From: Euptelea pleiosperma
Lineage: Eukaryota > Streptophyta > Magnoliopsida > Ranunculales > Eupteleaceae
Assembly (NCBI GenBank): GCA_035048495.1
Contig: CM068543.1
Coordinates: forward strand, 23,239,751 to 23,303,750
DNA: 64,000 bases
Reading direction: 5' to 3'
This document shows positions 1-11,680 of this stretch, piece by piece; the stretch's first letter is position 1; the number at the start of each line of letters is the position of its first letter. The notes under the pieces are model-generated. The model was given only the letters and a program-made list of their open reading frames with translations. It was not told where the DNA came from and made no database searches. Position numbers and translations under genes: made by a program.

Positions 1-927
1 TGTGGAGAGAAGGGAAAAGAGAGGGAGGGACGTTGGAATTGGAAAGGACAACGGTGTAATTACCATATTTAATAGTTTAAGAATACATGTTGAATGTGAA
101 GCCATGCTTTGCCAAAAAAAAAATGAAAATACATGCGGATGTGAATTTGTTTTTTTTTAAATCATTTATTCCATTGTAATTATAAAGAGTAAATGCATGC
201 GTTATAGCTTTAGCATTTGATTGATGGCATAATTGTCTTGCATCAACAACCATGGCTGTTACAGATATGAACTTACCAACATTGGCAGCTGAAATGCCAT
301 AGCTTCAATGGTTATACACGTGGCTAATCAGCTTGAATCTAGACTCTTCAATTGTTGGACCATGTCTTGGACGGGTGTTAACAATCTTGAGGATATTCTA
401 GAAAACGAAAAGAGAAAATAACAGGTGCTACAAATCACCAATCTGTGTCCCTGTCCGCATTCACAGAAGAGAGATTGAGAGATATATCATATATCACCCC
501 AGGATGACACTTTCTACCTTCATTACTAAATGAGATTCCTTCAATTTGTAAAGGAAATTCAGTAAGAAGCAAACAAATTACCAAAAGAACAACTATGCCA
601 CCACTCTTAAGAGAATTTTGATAGAACAAATTAACACTATATGACATTACAGTTACCTGAAACACTATTTTTTTGTAGGTACCTGAAACACTATATAAAT
701 AGTGTTTAAACCCTCAATTCTACACAAATTTTATTTAATGTTTTAGGGATGTTTTTTGAAAAAACGAAACAAAACATCTATTGACGTGTCATGTGTGTTA
801 TAATGGTAGAGTTTAGACAAACATAGTAAGCAATCTCAAATAATAGGAACCCCTTTGCTTGAGAATCCAAGACATTGAGACCCTCAAAATTGAAGTCACG
901 GAGCTTTGCTCTATGACCAACCACGAC
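1..927. other. AT-rich stretch, no gene recognised
   Basis: I see no coding exon here. Short open frames, for example on the minus strand at 435-665, lack any domain, codon pattern or splice context. If the RING/PHD gene downstream extends left of the window, this stretch is probably intron or upstream flank of that gene. Confidence 0.5.
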
Positions 928-1357
928 AAATTTTTTTGAAGTGGGTCTCCCTTCTTATGGCTTTGTGGGTTGCGTAAACATAAAAATGTGGCATGTGGCA
1001 CACTCTTGGGGACCACTAATTGTATGGATGTTTGGCCCATCCCTAGGTGGATCTTCGCACCAAAAATATGTTGATTGGTAACCTTTAACCGTTAAATTTG
1101 AGTCTTTTTCATGGTTAATTTTAGTTGTGGGTTGGATTGTTTGCTATGTGATCTTTAGCTCTGTTTTAATGGTAAGTCTTATTTGTAATCTTTAACTTCT
1201 TTAAAAAAAATAAAAAAATTAAGAACAAAGAAAAATTGTTTATGGTTGGTGGTCCAAACATTCATACGGTCCATAGCCCCTAAGGGTGTGCACCGTGGCA
1301 CAATTATACTTGACTCACAATGCCACAATGAGAGAGACCCACTTCAAAAACAAATTC
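928..1357. mobile_element. Degenerate MITE with long inverted ends
   Basis: The segment TTTGAAGTGGGTCTC near 935-950 returns inverted near 1332-1347 (GAGACCCACTTCAAA). Inside these ends, both arms carry the window's common MITE motif: GTATGGATGTTTGGCCCAT near 1021-1040, and the inverted form CATTCATACGG near 1260. It is a diverged member of the dispersed family seen better at 32265, 34450 and 41092. I could not fix the exact ends or a target duplication. Confidence 0.55.
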
Positions 1358-2166
1358 CACCAACCACAATCAATTACTATTGAACATCTTGTTCAAACTT
1401 CAACCTAAGAAATAATCCAATACTAACTTTAGATTTTATACCTATTCCTTTCCAATTATTTTCAGTTAGATTTTATTATAAGCTAGAATAGATTTGCATC
1501 ATCTGTAACTATTACGATTTTTGTTTAATCCAAATTAATTTGCTTCCATTACCAAACACCTCTAAGTTTAACTATATTTACATGTAATTCTAATATCAAC
1601 TCTCAATCGAGCTCAGATCTTTTCTAAATCATTGTTCAAAACATAAGAGTAAAAAAAATTGATTGCAACTGAAACGGAAAAGAAAAGATTGGTATTTAAT
1701 AATAGAAAAGATTGAACAATTGAGACGTTTTGGAATTATTTTATTGAAGTGATTTTGTTGAAGAAATATTCATGGTAGGGAGAGACGTTTACAATTTTAA
1801 AACCACGTGAAAGTTTAAGTTTTATATATTAAATAATATATTGCATTAAAGTCATTGATAATTTGATATCCATATTGTTCTTAAATATTAGTCAAAAAAA
1901 TTATTCAAAATATTAAAAAAAATGAAATGTTGTTTTTGATTTTTGGTGGTTATTGAGATCTGCTGCCGATTTGGCGTTCTCTATTGAGTTCGGCGAAACC
2001 CAACAATGTTTGATAAGTCGGCAATCGTTGATGTAGGTCTTGAATGCAGTAGAGATTACTACATTAGGGAAAAAACAAAATGAGTAAATTTTCTACATTC
2101 GCCATAAAATTAAAGGTCCCTAGTATTTGAGTAGCTCATTGATCTTATGAATCAAAGGTAGCCTAC
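1358..2166. other. AT-rich non-coding stretch
   Basis: No gene is visible. The right part probably belongs to the Helitron-like element whose 5' end is at 2940. The element's 3' end (a GC hairpin followed by CTRR) should lie in this stretch or further left, but I could not find a convincing one. Confidence 0.4.
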
Positions 2167-2262
2167 CTTTTGAATATCTGAAATCACTGCTTTCAGATGC
2201 AGTGCAGGGCTTCCATCCAAGAGTGTATTCTCCGGCTTCAAATCTCGGTGGTAGATTTGCTG
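2167..2262 (-). pseudogene. Captured exon of an SnRK2-type protein kinase
   Basis: Read on the minus strand, this 96-nt block encodes HRDLKPENTLLDGSPA followed by LHLK. That is the catalytic loop of plant SnRK2 kinases, which typically read HRDLKLENTLLDGSxAPRLK. It is bounded like a real exon: TAG lies just before it (complement of 2263-2265) and GTAGGC just after it (complement of 2161-2166). The DFG segment that should follow is out of frame: GATTTCAGATATTCAAA can be read as DFRYSK only in another frame. No other kinase exon is visible nearby. It is best read as a single dead exon captured by a transposon, probably the Helitron ending at 2940. The kinase motif is clear; the subfamily call rests on the NTLLDGSPA signature. 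Confidence 0.72.
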
Positions 2263-2940
2263 CTAAACACGAATCAATAAATTATAAAAAAAATTGGGAG
2301 TCAAAAAAATAAAACAAAACAAAATGATTAGGATTTTTAATTAACATACCTTGTTGTTTCGATTGTTTCATAAAAGCATCTTAACAAAGGGGTTCTAATG
2401 CATCGAAGGTGAAAATTTGAGTGTGGTCGTCTATGAAGAATTGAGTGTTTGAGCGGAAACACGGTTAGATAGATGGACTTGGAAGAGGATTATTGCTTTC
2501 GCTTTCTGTTGGTTAATGATTTTTTGTTTGAGGGCTTTTTCTCGTACACCAAAAAACCTTGAGCACCATGGAATGGAAATCGTTGAAAAAACAACCGATT
2601 TAGAGCTTGAATGGGGGAGAGAGACGTTTTTGAGAGAGGACACATTTTGTTTTGGAAAGAGGGAGAAACATTTTGGAAAGTACAGATATGGAGGAAGAGA
2701 CGTGATTCCCATGCGTTGAAAAATTAAATAGAGGAATTTAATTGCGGAAATAAATTGCGGCTATTTAAGGAATTAGACGTTAATGATGTTTAGAGAAGGA
2801 AAATATTTATTAATGTAAGGTGAAGGAACCGAGGAGGGAGAAAGTTAGGTTATTGACGTGGTGCTATGCATGAGAGTGCCATGTCAACATGATGTGGAGG
2901 AGAGAGAAGAATGCTACACAATTCTTTGCTTTAGTATAGA
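2263..2940 (-). mobile_element. Helitron-like element, 5' terminal part
   Basis: On the minus strand a Helitron-like 5' terminus, TCTATACTAAAG, starts at 2940. It follows an A on that strand (T at 2941), as expected for insertion between A and T. The same terminus closes the better-defined Helitron at 24145. The element extends left and probably includes the kinase exon at 2167-2262. Its 3' end was not found, so only the end is firm. The open frames at 2431-2719 on either strand match nothing I recognise. Confidence 0.5.
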
Positions 2941-4443
2941 TACATAGGTTTCTATTCCCACAGGTGTTAGCAGGAAAGATACCATACAGTCGAAATCTAC
3001 ATTATTTAGCAAAATTAACAGTCATTGCCGATGAACTGTAACATTTCGACCCAGCTAATGTATAAAATTGCATTATTTTGGTCGAAATATATTTGACCTG
3101 AACACAACAAACCCTTCTAAATTAGTTTTTTTTGTAAAATGTTCAATCCTCAATCCATCTTAGACCAAAACTGACCATTCCACTTTGATTATTTGTTCAA
3201 AAAATTCTTATATCGATCAATGGAGTGGATTAAAGTGTAATTTGGGGATTTTTTTAAAATTTTCAAGGTAACATGAATTATGAATTAAACTCAATTTTGT
3301 TGCACTTTCTTATTAAACTAGAGTTTAGAGGTGTAAATGCATCAGATTTTTGGATCTATGATGCATTTACACTGCATTTGCGTACACATTTAAGGATATT
3401 TTAGGTCTAGAAATCTGAAATTTGGGGAAAACCCCAAATTCCTTTTTTTCCCTAAACATGCATGGTGGTTTATAAATGAATTATATGTCGTATTACTTGG
3501 CTTGATCTACAACTTAGTTGGATCAATTTTGTTTTCCTAAAAATAGAAATTCTAATGCAACAAATGCATGCATAAACGATGCACTTTTTAATTGTTTTTA
3601 TTGTAGTTAGTTAATATACTAATATTTTTATATAAACTAAATAAAATTCCACTTTTTTACTTTCCTTTGTGTAATATAAAGTTTAATTTGATATATGTAT
3701 CTAATTTGATGTGATTTATTACATTTTTCATGTACAAAATGGAATTATAGCTGTTTTTAACTATTAGGCTTCTAGAACCATACATCACCATGTTACAGAA
3801 CATTGTTGTCATTCATCTCCACTCTCCATCTGGTTGTATATTATGGATCAATGGCTTATGAGTGTGTTTTAAGCTTGTTATATCTTTTCTTAAACTTTCC
3901 AGTTTCCACAAAACATTTCACAATATTTCCATCATTTCCGCAATAATTCCATTATTTCCCTGAAAATTGTATTATTTCTACAGTGGTCGAAGTATTTCCA
4001 TTTCCAGACTGGTCGAAGTAAACTTTGAAACCAAAATTTAATACCTTGCTCACCGCAACCATGAGTTTGGGGGTTTTATCCCAGCTTACCCACCAAGAAA
4101 AAAGAACAAAACTTCAGATTTTTGTACTTGTAGAGTTTTAGAGGTTTGAACATTCCTAGTATGATTGAGTCCCTTTTGTGTGAATATCTGCTCAATTATT
4201 TTCTAAATCTTCAGGCTACTTTTTGCTCTCTTAAACAGTTTTGGCGGCTTTTAGAGGTAGCTCTTTTTTCTTTGTGATGTGCATTGTCTGGATGATATTT
4301 TTCGACTTGATTATTTATTTTTTACTGCAAATCATAATATTCCATGTTTCGTCATTCTCCTTACTTATCCTAAAATTGAATTAATGCATCTTTTACTATT
4401 AGAAAAATATTGATTGCTATGTGAAATTTTGTTTTGTAAACAG
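2941..4443. other. Non-coding, probably intron of the RING/PHD gene
   Basis: No exon with a domain is visible. The end of the stretch, TTTTGTAAACAG at 4432-4443, is a good 3' splice site for the exon that follows. A BRCT-coding exon, expected upstream in this type of gene, is not found here and presumably lies left of the window. Confidence 0.5.
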
Positions 4444-5139
4444 CATGAAGAATCTAGTTCATATTCCCCCATGCTTTCTGCGAGACACAAAAGGAGTGTT
4501 TGCAGTGCTGTTGGAAGCACTACTACAATCGAACCTACTCGCAAGGGTCGACGGCTTGTTAAGAAGAATGCTTCCAGGGACATCTTGGAGTCTGCTACAT
4601 TAAATTGCAAGCAAGACTGTTCTTCGACTGGAATTTTTAACCGGCTTAACAACATCACTGCTTTATCTAATGATTCAGATGATCTGAGAGACTGTTCCCA
4701 AACTGAAATCTGTAACCGACTTAACATCACGGCTGCATCCAATGATATATATGATTTGAGAAATGAGAATGCATTATCACCCCAAGGAACACCTTTGGAG
4801 GATGACTTGTGCAATGGACAAAATAGGAATGAACTGCTGGAAGACGTTGAAGACATCACAGAGTTGAATAACATTACTGCTTCTAATGGTTCAAATATAT
4901 TGAGTGAGGATGCACTTCCTACCCGAGAAAGGACTTCTCAGAATGGGTTTTCTGATTTTGAGGAGAACATGGATGGAGTGCTGAAAGATGTTGGTGAGTT
5001 CGGAGAAAGAACTGGATTGCCTTCTTCAACAGAGTTATCATGTGTTATATGTTGGACAGATTTTAGTTCGACAAGGGGGGTATTACCATGTGGACATCGA
5101 TTCTGTTATTCGTGCATCCAAGGCTGGTCTGATCATATG
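4444..5139 (+). CDS. RING/PHD nuclear protein, internal exon (linker and first half of the RING)
   Basis: This 696-nt exon (232 codons, phase 0 at its end) is bounded by AG at 4442-4443 and GT at 5140. It encodes a Ser/Asn/Asp-rich linker with two imperfect 25-residue repeats (from [15 protein letters not shown] and from [14 protein letters not shown]). It then enters a C3HC4 RING: C-x2-C (CVIC), then CGH, C and C (CGHRFCYSC), ending at GWSDHM. The last Cys pair is supplied by the next exon, 13 kb away. RING fingers are usually E3 ubiquitin ligase modules that bind an E2. The layout resembles plant proteins annotated as BRCT domain plus C3HC4 RING (Arabidopsis AT1G67180 is the example I recall), but no BRCT is visible in the window. 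The open frame runs back to 4414, but the splice site makes 4444 the likely exon start. The gene's start codon lies outside the window. Confidence 0.75.
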
Positions 5140-6157
5140 GTATGCTTTGTGGGCTTGTCATTCAATTTATTCTGCCTTGTTGCACTTGCTGTGTTCTTTT
5201 AGACTTCATATTATGAACAATAAGGCATAGTTTTTATTCTACTTATATTCTAACTCCTAAGCCTCAAATTCTCCTGAAGACTCTTAGTTGTTGATCTTGT
5301 CACTGATTTTCTTTGACACATTTAGATGTCCTGTGGCTTTCCAGAAAAAGAAAAATTTTCTATTGACCTTTTCAGACACAAGCTAATTGTCCTACCAATT
5401 TAGAATTGGCAACAGGCACTTCGGGAATGATGAAAATCCCTTGATTTTAAGAAAGTCTTGAAATGCTGTGATTATGTTGGCAACTTACTTGAAAACATAT
5501 AAGTGATTTTTTTTTCTTTTGGTCTCAGGTTTTCAAATAATCATTTTCTTTCTCATGAATCAGTAGTAGAGTTATTCGCTGCATTCATAAGTTGACATTA
5601 TTATAGAGATATTGTCACAAAGATCACCAACACAGTTTTTACGTTTCCCTATTGTTTAGAATCTGTTGCTCTGGATTCTGGAATATAGGTTCATTTGATT
5701 TTTTTTCCTAGAGAAGTGGATCAGTGGTCCAGTCATTTCTGGTTTGGAGATAAAACTAAGTTGTGTGACAAATGAAAATGAGCCAGCCAGCATTCCATTT
5801 TGAGATGGGGCTAAAATACTTCACTGTTATCCAGATACCTAACTTTACAGAACATGAAATTGCCCCCGATTTCTTGAAACCACGCTGTAGATGTGTCCAA
5901 GTCAATATAACATGGCTGAGTGGCTCATCGTTCTCGTGTATTTATAAACTCTCATACAATGTTGTTAAAATTGAATCAGATCGTAAAATTGTAAGGAGTA
6001 GGATTCAAATTGTTGGATAGTAAGATTCATAAAGATATATGTATGCCTAACTAATCCGTTATGAAAATAATATCCAATAATTGAAAAATAATATATAGAT
6101 GCCTAACTACTCCATTACTCGTGATACAAGGACAAGGTTTTGTACAAACACTTACTA
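5140..6157. other. Intron segment left of the copia element
   Basis: Non-coding. I see no repeat family member or gene. The open frame at 5772-6020 on the plus strand has no recognisable domain. Confidence 0.4.
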
Positions 6158-6162
6158 GTAAT
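6158..6162. repeat. Target-site duplication GTAAT, left copy
   Basis: GTAAT at 6158-6162 is repeated exactly at 11681-11685, directly outside both LTRs. A 5-bp duplication is the usual footprint of Ty1-copia integration. Confidence 0.85.
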
Positions 6163-6363
6163 AGTTGAATTGAAGAATTAGGGTTAAGATTAGGTTTAGA
6201 GAAGAGAGAAGAGAGAGAAGAGAAAGGATGTCATGTGCTTAGGTCATAATGACTCCATAAATCTTATTTATGTGAAAGGGAATAAGAAAAGACAAGTATA
6301 CCCCTCATATCAAGGTGTATTTACATAGTAACCCAATACGTATAAAATACGCATCTGATAACA
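6163..6363 (-). repeat. Copia 3' LTR
   Basis: In element orientation it starts TGTTATCAG and ends TTCAACT (the usual final CA is CT here). It includes a GAGAAGAGAGAAGAGA purine stretch that differs from the other LTR by one GA unit. Confidence 0.9.
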
Positions 6364-6376
6364 CATCCCCCCCCAG
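6364..6376 (-). other. Copia polypurine tract
   Basis: On the element strand, CTGGGGGGGGATG lies immediately before the 3' LTR. This is the expected place for the plus-strand primer. Confidence 0.75.
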
Positions 6377-6429
6377 ATTGGTGTATAGATATCCCGCATG
6401 TCCAACTTGCATAAACATCTGTGAAGCTG

Positions 6430-8653
6430 CTAATTGGGAACTCCTTTAGTGAAGACATCCGCTACTTGCTCATCGTTCTTCACTAATGGAGTGCAGACTT
6501 CTCCAGATACAATCTTCTCCCTTATGAAGTGACGATCCACTTCAATGTGCTTAGCCCGATCATGCTGTATCGGGTTATGAGCAATACTGATAGCAGCCTT
6601 GTTGTCACAATACAAGCTTACCGACCCCATGACTGGAAAACCAAGCTCAGCAACCAACATCTTCAACCAGAGCATCTCGGACAAGCCATGGGCCATTGCT
6701 CTGAATTCTGCCTCTGCACTGGATCTGGCAACAACAGGTTGCTTCTTGCTCCTCCAAGTAACTAGATTGCCCCCAACAAAGGTGCAATAGACTGAGGTAG
6801 ATCTTATGTCGTCTTTGGCACCAACCCAGTCTGCATCAGTGTATGACTACTCTCATGTGGCCATTCTTCTTGAAGAGAAGTCCTCGGCCAGGGGCAGACT
6901 TGAGGTATATCAAAATCCTGTGTGCTGCCTCTAAGTGAATCTCCCTGGGTGAATGCATGTACTGGCTGATAATGTTGACTGCATAGGCAATTTCTGGTCG
7001 AGTCAGGGAGAGATAGATCAACCTCCCAACTAGTCTTTGAAAAACTCCACATCCTGTAGAGGCTCACTACTCGAGTCGGCCAACTGGTGGTTCTGTTCTA
7101 TAGGAGTCTCAACTGGCTTAGCTCTCAGCTTGCCAGAGTCCTGTAATAGGTCTAGGACGTACTTCCGTTGTGAGATGAAGATCCCTTGACTGGATCTTGC
7201 AACCTCTATGCCGAGAAAGTACTTGAGAAGCCCCAGATCCTTCGTCTCAAATTCTCCTGCCATGGTTCTTTAGCTTGGTCACCTCTTTTGCATCATTCCT
7301 TGTCAGAATGATGTCATCAACATAAACGATGAGGGCCATAGTGCCCTTCTCTAGATGCTTCACAAATAGGGTGTGATCGGCTTGGCTTTGAGTATACCCC
7401 AACTTCTTCACTGCTAGAGTGAACTTCTCAAACTAAGCTCGGGGAGACTGCTTAAGCCCATAGAGGACTTTTCTCAGTTGACACACCTTGTTGCCATCCC
7501 CTGGGGGGCTGAATCCTGGTGGAGGTACCATGTAGACTTCTTTATGTAGATCACCATGAAGGAAATCATTCTTTACATACAGCTGATGCAAAGGCCATGC
7601 TTGGTTTGCTGTTAAAGACAACAACACCTTGATGGAATTCATCTTTGCCATAGGTGCAAAGGACTCCACGTAGTCAATCCCGTAGGTCTGAGTATACCCC
7701 TTGGCTACCAGTCTAGCTTTGTACTTCTCAATTGACCTATCTGCCTGATACTTAACTGTGTTTACCCATCTGCACCCAACTGGCTTCTTGCCTCTTGGCA
7801 AATCAACAAGCTCCCATGTCTTATTTTTGTTTAAGGCACGTATCTCCTCGACCATAGCGGTTTTCCACTTGGGATGTGCCAATCCTTCTTCCACGGAAGT
7901 GGGAATAGAAATAGTGTCCACAGAAGTAATGAACGCCTTGTAGGAAGGAGATAAGGCATCGTAGGAGACAAAGTTGCTCAAGGGGTGTTGAGTACAACTA
8001 CGAGTGCCTTTCCATAAAGCAATGGGAAGATCAAGAGCACACACATCAGTGGAAGAAGAAATGACAGGAACCGAGATGGCAGCAATGGCCTTCCCTCTTC
8101 TGCGATAGACTTGAAGCTCCCCCTGCACTCCAGGAGCACTATTAGACACCATAATAGGCTGAGTAGGTTGCTCGACAACCAACGGGAATGGAGGAGTCAT
8201 AGATATAGTAGGAAGAGGACAAAGATCAGACCTCTCTTCACTACGTCTCTCCCCCTGAAGAGAGGTAGGGGAGAAAAAGAATGTCTCCTCGCGAAAGGTG
8301 ACATCCATGGAAACATACTTCTTGCATGTCGAGGGATGATAACACTTGTACCCCTTGTGAGAAGAAGAGTAACCAAGGAAGACACAGTTAAGAGCTTTAG
8401 GATCCAACTTGTTACGATGTGGACCCAGAATGTGAACAAAGTAGACACACCCTAAAATGCGAGGTGTGATAGGGAATAAAGACGAGCTAGGAGTAAGAAC
8501 TTGGACCGGAGACTGGAAGTTGAGAGCACGTGAAGGCATCCGGTTAGTCAGGTAACCAGCGGTCAAAATAGCATCGGACCAATAGGAGCTTGGGACATGG
8601 GTACCGATCAAAAGAGATCGAGCGACACCTCTGTCAGATGACGTATTTTTCAT
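6430..8653 (-). pseudogene. Copia integrase C-part, reverse transcriptase and RNase H, broken
   Basis: From 8653 down the frame carries the integrase tail (ARSLLIGTHVPSSYWSDAI), a linker, then a copia-type reverse transcriptase (WELVDLPRGKKPVGCRW, YKARLVAKGYTQ). It stops near 7433 after KVLYGLKQSPRA. The strand finger YVDD is intact at 7313-7324. The first catalytic Asp, expected in the DVKNAF motif, is Tyr here (YVKNDF). After a frameshift near 7030 come SLTRPEIAYAVNIISQYMHSP and, in another frame, the RNase H domain (CDNKAAISIAHNP, DRHFIREK) ending near 6430. The stops, the frameshifts and the lost Asp show it is inactive. Confidence 0.88.
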
Positions 8654-8667
8654 TCAGCCACACCATT

Positions 8668-9074
8668 CTACTGAGGGGTGTAGCTGCAGAAATTTTGATG
8701 GCAAATCCCATGATCAAAAAAATACTGCTGGAGACCTCCAAACATGTATTCTCCACCTTGGTCAGATCGAAAGACCTTGATGGAGGCTCCATACTGTGTG
8801 TGGATCATCTTATGAAAACCCTTGAAGATGGAATGGACTTCATCTTTGGTTTTCATGAGATACACCCAGGTACACTGGTATGGTCATCAACGAAACTAAC
8901 AAAGTAGCGGAAGCCAAAAATAGAGGTAACAGGGGAAGTACCCCACACATCAGAATGCACAATATCAAAAGAACTTGCGTTTTTATTACCTCTATATGGA
9001 TAAGTGGATCTGCAATATTTGGAGAGCTCACATGTCTCACAGTGTAACTCAGAAAAAGAAATAGAATTAAACAA
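8668..9074 (-). pseudogene. Copia integrase core, frameshifted
   Basis: The zinc-binding end (LHCETCELSKYCRS) leads to the first catalytic Asp in IVHSDVWG and then FVDDHTSV. After a frameshift near 8860 the frame resumes with FRSDQGGEY (second Asp) and ends at a stop after SYTPQ, just before the block starting at 8653. It would cut and join DNA ends if intact; here it is split into at least three pieces. Confidence 0.85.
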
Positions 9075-9092
9075 AACGGGAAATAAGTGTTT

Positions 9093-9850
9093 TCAAGTAC
9101 TGAAAAAGACATGTCCCAGACGGGCATGCCAACATAGAACAGAAGATAAACTACTATTAAGACTACTATGAGACTGTAGTGCCGTGGGCTCAGAGATACG
9201 CTCATCCAGAAGATAGAGGCCATCAGCTTCACGTCCAGTGCCAATCGTCCTCCTCGTTTCCAGATCCTGAAAGACACAGGAGGAAGGAAAAAAAGTCACA
9301 TTACAGTTTAGGTGACATGTAAGGGAGTTCACAGACAACAGGTTAGAAGTAAAAGTAGGAACATGCAAAACAAATGATAAAGGTAAATGAGGGGAAGGAA
9401 GGATATTTCCTTTCCCATAGATAGAAGATAAGGTACCATTAGCAGTTTTAACCTTATCCCGACTAGAACAAATAGAGTATGTGGAAAAAAGGGAAGACAT
9501 ACCTGTCATGTGTTCTAAAGCCCTTGAATCAATGATCCAAGGGGAACTGGGAGAGGATATGGACACATGTTGGGCAGGTCTAATGTTACTTGACTGGGCA
9601 AAGGAGGTCGAAGGGGTGGCAAAAGGACCGTCCGACTGACTCAGCAACTGTCGGAGAACAGCAATCTCAGCAGTAGAAATACCTGTAGGAGCTACCAAAG
9701 GACTAGGCTGTGAATCCTGAAGAGGCACAGGAGCATCCAACCGAGCAGTATGGGCTCTAGAGGATGCTGGCTGGCTAGGGCGACCATGAAGCTTCCAGCA
9801 CCTATCTCTTATATGCCCAGCTTACCACAATAATCACACTTGGGCCTTTC
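9093..9850 (-). pseudogene. Copia zinc knuckle and protease, damaged
   Basis: Near 9790-9840 a CCHC zinc knuckle is recognisable (CDYCGKLG, then RCWKLHG) but split by a one-base shift. The frame at 9093-9740 has the protease motif WIIDSRALEHMTG. The catalytic DSG triplet normally seen in copia proteases is DSR here. The block ends with the pre-integrase motif LCWHARLGH. Confidence 0.8.
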
Positions 9851-10112
9851 CCTCGAAGAAGACTTCCCTGAAGTCTTACTAGTAGGAACATACGATACAG
9901 CCGTAGAAGAAGGCTGAGAAGGGCGACCCTTCTGAGGCTGCTGATGCTGAAAGGTAGGAGGAGCAGAGGAACTGGTAAGCGCCGATCGCTCGGGAACTAG
10001 ATGCTCATCCTGGAGGGAAATTCGACGGCTCTCTTCGCTCTAAAGATATGCATACACCTCGCTGAGAGAGGGAAGATCCATCCTGCTGCTCAAGATCTGA
10101 ACACGAGCAAGC

Positions 10113-10709
10113 TCATAAGATGGATTGAGTCCAACTAGGAAATAAAAAATCCGACCCTTCTCCATATATCGTTGGTAGGGATCTCTCCTGGATGAAGAGG
10201 CTGATAAGAATAGTAATGTCGAGCTCCTGCCACATGGTGCGAAGAGCGGTATAGTACTGAGAAAGGGACTTCTCCCCCTGTCTAAAGTGGGAGATACTCT
10301 GCCTCAACTGAAATGCCCTGCCAGCATTCTGCTGCTCTGAGTAGGTCTTCCGTGTAATCTCCCAAACCTCTCGAGCTGTGCGCATGAATAAGAAACTTTG
10401 GCTGATGTTCGGCTCCATAAAGTTGAGGAGCCATGACATGACAGTAAGATCATCTGTCTCCCATTGTCGATACAAGGGGTTAGTCTGGGGAGGCTCAACT
10501 GTATCCCCTGTAGTGTGGCCTAGCTTCCCACGGCCTCCAATGAGTAATCGTGCAGCCTGGGCCCACCGTAGATAGTTCTTACCGTCCAACTTCACTGAGG
10601 TGATCTGTAAAAACCGGGGTTCTCATAAGCCAAGTGATGCACCATAGGGCCTCCAACGCCAGTGGAGGGGACGTCCGTGAGCTACCGAGGAAGGTTGAGG
10701 ATCTGCCAT
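10113..10709 (-). pseudogene. Copia gag, N-terminal part
   Basis: The frame holds KLDGKNYLRWAQAARLLIGG and later SISHFRQGEKSLSQYYTALR, typical of the gag of plant copia elements. A plausible start codon lies at 10709 (MADPQPSSV), but a frameshift separates it from the KLDGKNY frame. The region between gag and the zinc knuckle (9850-10113) is also out of frame. Confidence 0.82.
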
Positions 10710-11467
10710 GATGAATCAAACTGAGGGCTAGAAGGGGCTAAAAAATCACACCGAATGCTAGAAAATCACCCGAATAAGTCCTGATAAGCATGTAGGACTC
10801 AAGGATCCTTCCAAGTAACCAAAGGAGGCTAAACAAAGCCAATGAACAGGGATTTAAGAGAAAAAACAAGTCTCAATGATCGCCGGTGAGGATAAAACAC
10901 CCATACGGAGCTCAAAAAAGGACAATAAAGGGCCGAATAAAGGAGAGGAGCGGCATAGAGATGTAGGGAAGCATCCTAAGGCCACAAAATAATTTTTGGT
11001 AAGGTTTGGGGTCGATTTGAGCAGGTTTAGGGCTGAACCGAACAGTCCATAAGGACCTATGACGTCACCGGCGGTATTAGGAGGTGGGAAAACCTCTCAC
11101 AAAATCTTCATTCCTTAATGGAATGCAAACATGAGCATATCCTTGTGTAGGTTAGATATATGAGGATTAAAACGAAGTGATAGAACCCCCAAACAAGGCT
11201 GTTATAAACCCTAAAAAAGGGCTGGACTAGAAACTTGATTTTTTTTCAATTTTTGTGAAGAATGAACAAAAAGCACTCTAGATGTTCCCAAAAAATCAAA
11301 CAAAAAATACCAAAAAACTCTAAAAATCAAGATCTATCTGGATCTAGAGTTTGGGATCAAGAGGAGTACCCTGTCCCTACGGCTGATGATGTCATCGACA
11401 TAGTACGGATGATGTCAACACCTGCTGATAGCTTCCTGGTTCGAATCCCTTGAGAAATTCTTCAATG

Positions 11468-11481
11468 GAGCTTTGATACCA
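11468..11481 (-). other. Copia primer-binding site
   Basis: On the element strand TGGTATCAAAGCTC follows the 5' LTR directly. It matches the initiator-Met tRNA primer site TGGTATCAGAGC with one difference. Confidence 0.85.
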
Positions 11482-11680
11482 AGTTGAATTGAAGAATTAG
11501 GGTTAAGATTAGGTTTAGAGAAGAGAGAAGAGAGAAGAGAAAGGATGTCATGTGCTTAGGTCACAATGACTCCATAAATCTTATTTATGTGAAAGGGAAT
11601 AAGAAAAGACAAGTATACCCCTCACATCGAGGGGTATTTACATAGTAACCCAATATGTATAAAATACGCATATGATAACA
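11482..11680 (-). repeat. Copia 5' LTR
   Basis: It is the partner of the 6163-6363 LTR, with six substitutions and a 2-bp length difference. It is followed by the second GTAAT at 11681-11685. Confidence 0.9.

Larger units (their letters stand above)
6163..11680 (-). mobile_element. Ty1-copia LTR retrotransposon, complete in structure but with dead coding region
   Basis: The element is read on the minus strand. It has two LTRs of about 200 bp (6163-6363 and 11482-11680), a 5-bp target duplication, a primer-binding site next to the right LTR and a G-run polypurine tract next to the left LTR. Coding order 5' to 3' is gag, protease, integrase, reverse transcriptase, RNase H, which is the copia order. 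The LTRs differ at 6 positions plus a 2-bp indel, so the insertion is fairly recent. Even so, the polyprotein is broken by several frameshifts and stops, so it cannot move without help. It lies in the 13-kb intron, opposite in orientation to the host gene. Confidence 0.93.

Noticed and set aside
435..665. Minus-strand open frame of 76 codons with a hydrophobic part
   Set aside because: No domain, no conserved start context and no paralogue; lies in AT-rich non-coding DNA.
2431..2719. Overlapping open frames on both strands
   Set aside because: Neither resembles a known protein, and the region lies inside a Helitron-like element.
4365..4874. Minus-strand 169-codon frame
   Set aside because: Antisense to the RING exon, with low-complexity Ser-rich translation and no domain.
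8111..8455. Plus-strand frames of up to 114 codons
   Set aside because: They are antisense to the copia integrase/reverse transcriptase region, which is clearly read on the other strand.
11468..11481. tRNA-like match near the copia LTR
   Set aside because: It is the primer-binding site complementary to initiator tRNA, only a dozen bases long, not a tRNA gene. I found no tRNA or rRNA gene in the window.
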